Source: Stratiolaelaps scimitus (lineage: Eukaryota > Arthropoda > Arachnida > Mesostigmata > Laelapidae). Taken from it: a DNA stretch of 64,000 nucleotides. The stretch spans positions 4,154,001 to 4,218,000 of the forward strand of contig JABWDB010000016.1 in NCBI GenBank assembly GCA_019614645.1, in the 5' to 3' direction. The notes under the pieces were generated by a model that saw nothing but the letters and a program-made list of their open reading frames with translations, ran no database searches and had not been told where the DNA came from. Positions 26,701-38,700 of the stretch are shown piece after piece (within the stretch, counting starts at the first letter, position 1; every line of letters begins with the position of its first letter). A program made the translations under genes and the position numbers.

Positions 26701-29700
26701 GCACTGCAGCGATGGTGATGATACTATGTTATATGAATGGGGGATGATGACGACTTTACGAGACTGCGTTCAACAATTTACTCACTCTCATAGACACCCG
26801 ACACGCGTGCTTCTAGCAGCATCTGCAATGCAGAGGAGTCTGCGTATGATATCAAGATTAGCTAAGGGAAGGACAGAATGAGACGGTGAATGAGAAAAAC
26901 AGAGTTTGAAAAAGAGGAGGAACTTCGAGAAAGACGGAGCTGCCCTTTGAAATGCAAATGTGTGGGGATCGAACCCGTGCACCTACGTGTCTCTCCTCCG
27001 ATTGGAAGGCGCATGCGAATGCGCCACGAATTCCGTTCGACAAGCATTCCGCATTCTACTTGGTGTTTACTGTGTATATATATATATATATATACTTGGT
27101 GTTTACTGTATATACATATATATATAAAATTAGGTTAACAAAAAGTGAATATTCAATATTTGGAGACAATGTCAAGCCGAGGCCGTCATGGTCTCGCGGG
27201 AGGCGATGGCATTGTCTCTCTGCCTCACAGCGAGAGAAAGGCGCTGCAGAAGGAAAGATCCCGCGAGCTCATTCCCGGTGGCACGGGATTAATTAGCAGT
27301 TAACGTTCTATCTCCGAATAGACCAACATGGCATGTAGAACCACCGTGTGCCGTCTCATGCTCAATGTCACTCCCTTCTTTCGAAACCAAGAACATATAC
27401 AAAAATTACGTGCACTGTATACGTTTGCGCTTAAATATCCATCTACAGTATTATATTAGAGTAGTAGTAATACAATTATTATTAATCTAATAACAATTAT
27501 GAAATGTGTGTATGTACATGAATCAAACGATCCATTCTATTGAAAGTCATCTGAGAGCTATCCCAGTTGTCTAGTACCAGGACCTCTGTTTGTCTACTGA
27601 CCTTGCGAACTTTTCCGTTGTTATTCCGACTTTGCGAGTAGAGTTGTTGTTGCTGCTGCTGCTGCTGCTGCTGTTGCTGTTGTTGTTGTTGCTGCGAATG
27701 TGGGCCACCATGGCCGACGTGCTGCAACAGATCGGCACCGTCGATGCTCCTGAGACTTGCCCGTTCGTCGGGCGGCGCGCCGGGGTGTCCGGTGCCGGCA
27801 TCAAGCGACCTCATTGAGTACTCAGAGGGACTCTTGGCCAGCTGTCCGCCGTGGTTCGCCTGGTTTGGGACCTGGCCGCCACCACCGCCGCCACCACCAC
27901 CTGCACCAGCGGCTGCGGCTGCCGCCTGCATCTCTCTGGCCAGGGCCTCGTCTCTCCGGCCTTCACGAGCCTCCCGTTTAGCCTCCGCCACACGGTTAGC
28001 GGCTTCCGCTCGAGCTTCTTCGCGAGCTTCTTCCTCCTGAACGAACAGATGATAAATGGAGATGAATGAGCCCGCGACGACGAGGAACACAATGAGAACG
28101 ATGCGTCGAATTGATTTTTTTTTTTACACAATTGGCCTTTTTAACGAACCAGCAACATAATAAGGATAACGAAAATCATAACGATAAAAATAATAGTATT
28201 CGAAGTCCTGTACAACAAAAATGTGTAGAAAAAAGGACCCCATGAACGCCATCAGCCCTTCTTCTCAACGAGTGGGAATCTCGTCGATTGCTGATAATTT
28301 GTCAACGGCCAAAGTTGTTGCCCACTGGTGTTTCTCTGTTTCTCGACCTCGGCCTCGACCTACTTCAGTCGGCAATAAACTCCCCATGCATTTCGTCCGT
28401 TACTCGTGCATCCCCGCCTTTTTTTCCATGGCTTAAGGAAAGGCTCTTGAGTCGTTTTTGAGACTCGATTGACACCAGTTTCCTGAGAGCTAGGCCACAC
28501 GTTTGCCACTTCGCACAACTTTGCCTTCGGAGAAATTGTCTAATCTAATCGAATCGAAGCGATCTGTTCGCCTTTCCTCCTTCAACGCCTCGGGAAGTTG
28601 GCGGCCTACTTGAGGACCACAGTGACGAGTCAACACAGTGAGGTCGAAGCAAAGGGGTTTAGGTTCGAGGTAGACTAACGATCGGCACTTGAGTATGCGT
28701 CACTCGTTCCCGATAGTTTGCTACCACTAATTTGCTACGACCATTTCAATGAAGTTACGCTTAGCTACTGACGCAAGCACTCTTTCCAGAACTCAACAAT
28801 TGACACCTGTATGTTTTAACAAGCGTCGTGTGTGTGTGCTTTTGCTGCCATAAACTATAAGTGAAATGTTACCTAAAAAATACATCCTCATCATGTGATA
28901 CGTACTACTATATTGGTCAGATTAAAATCAATAATAAGTTTATCTATAAAGAAAAGCCACTATGTGCCACAGTTTGGTAGGGGCGATTTAAATCTTCCCT
29001 GCCACTGGAATCGTTAATATGACACGGTATTAAATCGTAGCCGTTTGAGCTGAACGCTTCCTTCAACACAACAAATTCGCGTTGGTCGTTCACCTGCTAC
29101 GGCTGAAACTGCCGCCAAGACCCAACTCAAATCTGATCATCATGTAAACACTCGGCAGATACGGCCGGCAAAGACTTACCATTCGCATAGCCTCTTCCAA
29201 TAGGCGATCCTCTTCGGCTTCTTCTTCGGCGCGCTTCTGCAAGTCGTCATATGACATTGCGACAATGGCAAGGATCAAATTCACGAGGTAGAATGATCCG
29301 AGGAAAATGATGACGACAAAGAAACACATGTGCCACGGCCCCGCAGACCGAAGTATCATCTGGTAAAGCGACTCCCAGTAGTCTTGGGTCATCAGGCGGA
29401 AAGCCGATAGAAAGGCCCAGCCGAAGGTGTCGAAGTTGGTATAGCCGTAATTGGGGTTCTCTCCTATCCCCTGGATGCAGATGTAGTCAGCGGAACATTG
29501 TCTGAAAATGAGCAGAGCACATGCATTGAAGTAAATCCGAGATCGGGGCGAGACAGAGTGAGAGAAAAATGAACAACGATCATCAACGATGACCCTCATC
29601 GTCGTTACTCCTCGAACGAACTCATAATCGGCTCTTCGTTACAGCGTTCGCATTTTGTTGGGCAACGTCAGCCTGATTGGCCTAGCGTTCCGTTGGTTCT

Positions 29701-32700
29701 TACGCCCGTACGGCGCCGCTGGAATGCCAATGAAACAGAGACTTCTGCTGTTGGCTGGCTCAACACCCAGTTTGTTTGTCAGTTGGTTTCTCACGATGAC
29801 ACACAATTTCCTCGACGTTCAGCAGCGGAAATGTTGTAGTCGTTTGTGTCACGCTAGCCCGATAGCTATAGCCTAACGGCTATGGCCTATTAATTAGGCT
29901 GCCAATTAGCCTAATTCGATTAGTTCTGCTGGCAGTGCTGCCGAGCGCGATGTCTAGGAGGTGTCAACAACAAATGTAGTTGAGGGAGTGTTATGTATGC
30001 GGCGATGCTGCGTCGAACGATTCGGAAATGTATCGCGTGCAGCCGGCACATCAACTGGCTAATAAACGCCAATGAACACGACGACCTTTTAGATGGGTAA
30101 TACGTAGACTATGGTTGAATTACGTGTATCGCATTGAATTACGTGTACCTGGACAGCAACGATATATGGGACGAAAGCCCACAGTGTTCTGCTTGTAGCC
30201 AGTAATCAGACCTACGCCTCTAACGAACAATAATCGAAGTTCCGAAGCGCTCCTGCCCGAAGCATTTCTCACCAAATATTCGCAAATGTGGAATAGGTCA
30301 TCTCCAAGCACACAGATTTCTGGATTTATTCATTTTGTTCGTCTGATCTACTACCTGAACAGGTAGTATTGAAATATACCGTGTCGACTCGAAATCGCCA
30401 AGTAATTTAATTGCACCTCTGCGGATATAACTGGGTCAGTATTGAGCATGAACGTCAAACCGCTAACAACAAAGCACTAAGCCATCTAGGTTTGAATATA
30501 GCATCCACAAAAGCGTTCTCCAGCCAGGGTCGAAAAATTAATTGTTTGAAATATAACTAAGGGAGGAGGTGAGAAAGAGTTGAATTCTTTGCGCCGACCA
30601 CCATATCAGACCTGTGATGCCGGCTAGATCTCAAATGTATTTTCTTGCGCTTTAGAAAAATGGGCCTAATTTACCTGTGCTTTAATAGTATGCAAAGCAA
30701 AAAAGCCTAGATAACTTCACATGCAGTGAAGATGCTTGCTTTTGAGGATCGACACGATCATTTTCAGATATTCTACTTAGTTAGTGTACTATAAATGTTG
30801 CGCCAGCGTTAAACAGACTCCTCGGGAACAACGGTAGTTGTAGGGAGGTGTCAATTGAGAAAGAGCAATTTCGACACGAAGCGTATAGTCGTCGCTTGAG
30901 TGTCCCTCATGTTGTCTCTATCGGTCCCCCTCTTCTGATATATAGGCCATAAAGGCTATCTGTTGTTACGAGGACTGTTTCAAGAAAGCGTACGGCGCAA
31001 GCTGCTTTCAGCGATGATAATACGAGAGCAATTCAATTCCCATCAATTGCGCTGCGGAGGCCAAGGCTATCACGTATACGCCGCGGGGAACAATTGGAGC
31101 ACTTGTTTGCACAGGAGGACCTTCGGCCCGTCAGAAATCACTACAGCATGGTACATCATGCAAGTGAATACACCACCTCAACTCGTTGAGTGGTAATGTA
31201 GAATTGCATTTCGTCGTTACGGCATCTCAAAGTTCCTACCAAGATGCTGCAGCACGAAACGCACCGGTAGATGACTACATGTCCCCAATATGTGTAGGCC
31301 AAGTAGACGATTTCCATCGAGGTCGCCGCTTTCCGTTTCTTCGCGACGTATCGTGGGGTGACCGTACCTGGTGAGAACGTCACCCATTGGCTAGCTGGCT
31401 GGCTGGCTTTTTGTTGCTGTAGCTGTTGTTGTTGTTGCTCGTGTTGTTTCTACCCACTGCGGTGGTTCGGTACGCTGTAGCAGAGTGGCAGCCAGCGGTA
31501 TATCGACGGGTCTAGCCAACCGGGCTGACGAAAGGTGTCGAACGAAGAGGCCATCCAACAACTTCCTGTCTCGCAGTGGGTATCCGTCTGTCTTTCCTGA
31601 ACTCTATCCTTCCTTCGCTGCCGTCGCCGCCACCGCTGGTGCCATCGCCGCGGTATCTAGTTCGCTGGTTTACCTGATCAGCCAGGACAGAGAAGAAGGT
31701 CGGATCGGATCGGCTCGATTCGAATCCCCCTCAGAGACCAGTCCCGTCACTAGTCCCTGCAGCGGAGACGAAGCCGCCTGAACGCCGGGGTCCTATCGGG
31801 GAGCGATTGGGAGATCGGAAAACAGCCAGCAAAGGCCGGAGGTCGACTTTGTCTGTCCGCCCACTCGTTCGTTCGTCCGACCTTCCTCCATTCGTTTGTG
31901 CGTGTCCGGCAATAGCTTCTAGTAGAGCAGGGCAGGCTGGCCGGGCTAAGGTTAGGTGCCGGCTAGGTCGGTGAACGACGCTGGCATGGTTACAACCAGG
32001 TAACCGGAAGCGATAACAAACAAGGGACACGGATCCAACTTCGGTTCTGCGAACGTCGAGCTAAGGCGTAGAGCACTGTAGGTAAGGTGGGAGACTCGGT
32101 ACGGTTGTGATCGGAGCTGATAGTTCCCCCGATGGCCGGGTGGAGAAAGCGAATGGGATGGGCGAATGGGCCGACAGACAGATCGGACCAGACCGACATA
32201 CTCGGATGAAATAGCAAGGCTGTCCCTTCATCAGGAGTGTTATCATTATCATTAGCGTCCGGGGGGTAGGTGGGGGGGTGGAAGAATATCTCCTCTTCTG
32301 TATGCGGACGCGAGATCGCCACGTGGCCGCGGCTTCCGTTCGAGTCTTGCAATCGGGATGTCACTCAGGCAGACTCAGTCGCAGACCGAGATCTGACCCG
32401 CACCCGTCTGAAGTAGAGATGCAATTGGGGATGAACCCAAAGGGCGAACTAAGATGACAGTCTAGGACGCGCGGTACGAGCCGTGGCTGATTGTTATCGC
32501 TTCTCTCTCGGTAAGCTGCCAAAGTCAGTCATACGACTTGCCTCATCTAATAACGAGTACACTATAACCTATATATATATATATATATAAACTAATAATC
32601 TTTATATATATATATATATATATATTATAAACTAATAATGTTTTGTAAATATCTCGTTAACTTCATCCACAGGTTAATAATACAAGAATAGCTCTTGGTG

Positions 32701-35700
32701 GACAGCGGATGAATGCCGAAATGGCAGTTGTGCGCATTATAGGCCCGTGCCTATGATGCAATCTATAGCGCACACACACCTGAGGATGGGAGGTACCAAT
32801 GCCTAATTGACCACAGCTAATTCGACATGAAATCGTGCCTCCGATCCTGTTACGCAATTTGTGCTTCGGCGATTATCGCCCATCAAGAATAGGGGCATAT
32901 AGAGAATGTGGAGAGATCAATGGCGATCTTCCCGCTATACCGTGCGGGGTTTCATCGACGGTTCAGCTAACAGTCGCTAAACTGTGAACTGAGTATGTAA
33001 CACAGTTATGGCAGCTAGCCATTACATAAGCAAATTGTTCCTCATCTAGTAATTTCAGCTCATATAGGAACTACATCTAGTCACACATATCGAATGTGCC
33101 TGTTCGCGTGTAGCAAAATGCATATGTGTACTTACTTTGCTCCCGTACCGTTACCGCAGAGGGGGAAGTCTCCATTGGAATCTTTGAACCAATGCGCTGC
33201 AGAGAACAAATGAGCCGGGAATTACTCGTGTTAGAGATAAGAACATAATTTAGCGGAGATTCTCAAATGACGAAAAGATGAAAGATTTACACATGCGGAA
33301 CTCGATTCTAGATGCCTCAGCTAGTGGTCTATTAGACTCGAGTGTCTAGGGGAGGGCTGGAGGCTTGCGGTGAACTAGCCGTAGCGATTAAGGGGGCTCG
33401 GCTACGAGATCCACAGCAGCATGTGGATGCAGGTTGACGTGTGTTCATGTAATCGTATGATTTCGATATATATATATATGAACAAATATATAAGGTAGAT
33501 GATAATGGCACTTACTTTCGTTATGAATAAAGTCGTACCACTCCGGGGGCGAAAGCCCGGGCGGGGGTTGTTGTACACATTTTTGGGTCAGCACCCCCAT
33601 ATAGATTTGTAGTCCCATCAGGGCAAACACTGACAAGGAGAACATAGTTAAAATTATCACATCCCGTAGATTCTTCACAGACTCGATAACAGCGCCTACA
33701 ATGGTCTTGAGACCTGCAATAGGGAAACGACAAAAAGATATTCGCAATTAAAGGACTGAACGGCCCCAATCGTCTGTTAACTTACCTCGCTCATGTATCC
33801 GACACAGTTGCCTATATATATATATGTATGTGAAGATATACATGCATCGTACATGTTATGCTTTAAGACTATATGAGCAGACAATCTGTCTCGTATATAT
33901 ATATATATATATATATGACGGTTTATCGTATAAAAGCAAGGCCGCACTAGATACACACACATATATAATCGTATAATCGAATAGGCAAATTTTACATTTT
34001 CCCCACACGTCACTGTTCGACAGATAAATTGTACCGCTAGTTTTACCGCGAGTTACATCTCCCATTGTCTTATTAAGGGAAAAAGTTCTTGCAGATGCAT
34101 CACCGTTATTATTATTATTGTTATTATTACGAGATAAATCAGGTTCCGCGGAGATTCATCGCCGTACGAGAATCACCGCGCGGAGCATGCACTGGCAGCC
34201 GGGACAGCCGCCGCAGCGCTGCGAGAGCCCCTTCTACGATACTCTGGGATCCCGGCAGAAGGGAAATTGCTATGCAAGGCAGATCTATAATAATGTCACC
34301 CGCTGCATCGACCTTCCACGCCCCGTCATTATCAATGCTTTACGCCGAGGATAAATAGAGGTGGCCTATCCCAGCCTCGGCTTTAGCCTCATATGAGATT
34401 GGTCTGCCACCCGCTTGCCCGCTGGCTTGTCCATTGTCTATGCCTGTGCGAAAATGAAGGTAACCTGACTAGCTACCGCATTTCAATTAGTGGACCGTTA
34501 CGACTAATGCAATCCGGCCTATGACATAGTCCTGTACGTTCTCTCTCTCTCTCTTTCTTTGCTGATGGTGTAGTAGCTAAAAGTCAGTGTATTTTTAATT
34601 TTTTAGCGTTATAGTCATTGGTTGCACACAAATAATAGTTGAACCGCATTGCGTACATTTGATTCACAGCGAACCGAGAAATTAAGCGGCGGAAGGTCAA
34701 CTAAGCAGGAACGAATTAAACAATTCAATTTCAAGCGCCGCGTCTCCTGTGAGAACAAATCGATTCTGCCCATTTTGTTTATTTTCTTTCGATTAATAAT
34801 TCCCGACTCCAATTTCTACCCACGTGTATACATTAGCACATAGAAACTATGTATATAGAAACGGTACACTTAATTATCATTAAATGCATCAATTCATCTA
34901 CTCGACAATTCACTAAAATGCACGTCTGACAAAAGGCGATCCTACTTACCAGGTACAATAGCGACGGTTTTTAAAGCTCGAAGCACACGGAATGTTCTCA
35001 GGGCACTGAGGTTGCCCAAATTGACAAACATTGTTACATAGCTGAAAGGTTGAATTGAACACGAACAGAGACAAACACAGATAAGTGATCCACTAACGCG
35101 GAAACATGACAACATCAATATAAAGATCTCGCCACCCGAGGGCGACCTGTCCCCCCATATTCATCAGATCGCCACCTCATACAGCGATGATCCTGTTAGT
35201 TGCAGCATATCCTTGGCTCCTGCTGATTTTTTTTCTTCTCTGCACACCTCTCAGTGTCCAGTAGAGCCTCCGTCACTTGACAAGCTTAGCGCTAACACCT
35301 TTAATCGTGTAAGAACGAGCTTTACACCTGCAGACAGTCTGCCTTGCATAAGAGCATTAGGGCACGCCATGGGCGAGAATATCCTTTGTAGAGCTAGAGG
35401 CTGCTCGCCGCCATCGTGTGAACCGTATGAGGAAGGCGAGGGCAGCTTCGTACACTACGACACTACCTATGTACGGGCTATATTGTCGTATACGGTCGAC
35501 AGCTACCGCTGCCGGAACAAAAAGCCCCTGTTACGTCACCCATAGCTCGATGGACATAGTATAGCCGTCGCACGTGTAGCATTTAGCGAGGTTCAGCAAC
35601 TGCAAAAAAAAGCCTAGATTACGCAGCCCGTGCGGCTCTCGCACGGGCTGCCTTTCTAGGTCGCATCTCCTAGAAACGCGACCTGCTAGATGAACGATAT

Positions 35701-38700
35701 ATGATCCAATGCAAGTTCCGCATACAGGCGTACAGTTGGCGTTTACTACTCGTGTAGATCTGCGCCACTCTGTAATATATAGGAAGAAGGGCCGAATGTC
35801 TAGTGCTTGCCATGATGAGGAACCACTTCCCCGGTCTGTGCTATGCGGGCACATCTCTTTGGATCCATAAATGATAGCCTTATCGTATAAGTAATTAATT
35901 TATCATTCTGTGATAAATTAATCTTTCTCTCCACATGGCTGCTGCTGAGTATCTTTTCCCACAAAATAATCGCAACTTGAAGTGCGCTTGTAGCACGTTG
36001 TATTATTGATCAAATCTCGAGCCACTTTTCGTCGATGGCTACAACAAGAGCTGTTATTATCTTATTATCGGCCACGCTGTGTCCCTACTTCGAGAAATAG
36101 TCGCATGGTTCAAGCGTTAAGGGGACGCTCCCATCCCCATATCGGTAAACTGTTATACGAAATATTTTCTTACTTTTTACACTCAAGGCTTTATAACATC
36201 ATTTATACACGGCTTGTCTTTATGCTGACAATCAAATGCAGGATACAAAAGCTGTACACATCTGATATTTTGCATTGAATACTTGGAAAATTGATTAATT
36301 AGTTTCGTTTAGATTGTGCGCATTAGTGTGTTGAGCAAGTTCGTTCTCTGCATAGTTTGGCACCTACATGAATTAGTATTAGGTACAATCAGTACAATCA
36401 CCTCTAGTGAAACATACCTTTCCTACTATGCGGAGATGCAGATAGCCCACTAATTCGTGTAGTTGAACCCTGATTGAAATCTCCTTCGATATTCGTGTAC
36501 ATAATATCGAGATCTAATAGCTAATTTCCTAGCGAAAAAATGCTTTGTCTTGTTTGCACTTTGATTATTTTAGTGTGAATAAGATATTGCATTCATTACA
36601 ATGATATGTCGCTGGTAAACACGACGGATTATAATGGGATTTCTGACTTCGCATCAAATCGACGATATCCTTGCTAGCAAACACAAGGTCGTTACCTATT
36701 GTTACTTGTACGCTGTGTTATTTTCTCTAAATTTCGTAGATACTTACGCTAACGTTATTACAATGAAGTCTAGCCAATTCCATGGATCCCTAAGGTACGT
36801 AAACCGCTCCAAAATGAAACCACGGGCGAGAATTTTGATGAACGATTCGAATGTGTAGATCGTCGTGAATATTGTTCTGAAATCGTGCGCAAACACATAA
36901 TTGATTGAATAAGAAGGAACATGATAAAACGATATGTGTACGATGCCTAACTTAATCTATCATTGCCTTTGAAGCTCATAAGAAGTCACGAGCGAACAAC
37001 GGGGGGACTGACAGGGCGGCCAAGCTACATTTCTCGAATCTATGTATTATAACTGTTGGCCGCATAGGTGACATAGGTCTATTGGAGAAAGGCCAGATAA
37101 GTTCAGCATGACCAATATGGTAGTTCCTTGAGGAAACGCTAGGCAACGGGGAGTCAGCCGAGGGTCTGCAGGTCGCGACCTCCCACGTATAATACCTTGC
37201 CGTGCTCGCACATGAATCCACGTATCATACACAAATGTGCTTCTGTGTGAGGATGGATGAACCGTTAATAGCAGGCGTGTGAAATACAGCATGCGTCTAT
37301 TTTATTGTCTCGAGTCCGAATGAATGGTTCTGGTTTGGTTGTCGTTCTGCTTTGTCCTGTATAGTGTCTAACCATTGCATTCATGCATGTGTGTCCGTCT
37401 ATGCATTTGTAGGTGTTAAGGAGATGGTTTGCCCTCGCTCGCTCACTGCTCGCTGGCTCGTACGTTTGAGCGGGCACATTTCCATACATTAAGTTCAATA
37501 GGCTGTCATGCCTCGCGTGTTTCTTTCGGCTGGGTTCCGCCAGTCTTGCGATGGACCCATAGACACCCGTCTAAAGGTTTCAACCCTCGCCGAGCGCACT
37601 GCCTAACGCTACTAGTCTTGGCCCGTCCCGGCCCGGCCCAGCCTTTAGCCGGACATGACTCCACCGTCGGACAGCTGCGCCTGGCTGCTACAAACGTCGT
37701 CTCGATCCTGCCCGCGCGCTATCAGTCAGTCAGTACCGAGCGTGTCAGTCATAGAGCGACTGCTTCCGTCTCGCTCCCGGCTGCCGAGGCGGCCGTCGTT
37801 CATGGAGGCCTCATCGCCCGTTCGGTCCAGGGCCTCTTTTGGCCGATTCGTTCGTCGTACTCGATACGATCGTGTCTCGTTCTCGCATCTACCACCGTCT
37901 TCGCTAGGCGGCGGGCAGTGCACTGGCGTCGTTTTAACACATTGTGGACATAGGGACAACACGGTGCCAGTATCACACATTGGCTGGGTGGCTCGTCACC
38001 CCCGCCGATCGCTGGCCGGCTGACGATCGTGGTAACTGACCGCGTCGCAGAACAGTACCGACAGCAGAAGCAGCAGGAGCATCAGCAGCCGGCGGTGCTG
38101 GCGGCGGTGAATCGGTGTCAGGGTGGGGACAGCCCCGCTGCGGGAAATAGGGCCGGGGCCCTCTCGGGTTCGTAGGGCCCCCAACAGTGTGACGAGGGAC
38201 GTGGCCGAGTGAGGAGACAACGGGAAACGGCTGACCTTGACTAGGTCGTTTCTCTGCTGCTGCGCTAGCACTCCTGCTGAGGTAACACCTCCGAATGGCA
38301 GAACGAACCAGCGAACAGCGAGTCACAGCAGAAATTGGGATAGAGACTGGGCCGGCCGGCCGGCCGGCCGCTCGCTGTGTGTCACTGAAACAGGACAGGA
38401 AGTTGGTGCGGGACAGACGGTGGCGGTAGCGGGTAGCGTCAGTAGATGACGGAGATGGGAGGTAATACCGAGGGGAACATGGAGAAGGTAGCGAGCGAAC
38501 GGAGCCGTGATGGAAAAACACTCGGGGTTTGTTCCGGTGTTCAGATTTCTACCCCGTGGCTGCAGCAGCGGCAGCAGAAGAACACGGCGATAGAACCTAC
38601 AGTACGGGCATGGCGAATTGAGGTGTGCAGAACCGCAGGACCGAGTCAGATTCCCCTCCAGATGCCCGTGAACCGATTAGCTAGCTGGCTAGCTTGCTAT

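Larger units (their letters stand above)
18176..27601. other. Intron 7 (9.4 kb) with an internal GC-rich block
   Basis: The stretch from about 19000 to 24700 is GC-rich and full of short triplet repeats (CAG, CAA, CGG, CTG), unlike the AT-richer flanks. It holds (TA)n at 20737-20760, (GA)n at 22867-22890 and CAA/GTA triplets at 23000-23210. Near 26960-27290 there are SINE-like pieces. Several frames are open over 100 codons but all are low complexity; no gene was assigned. Confidence 0.65.
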
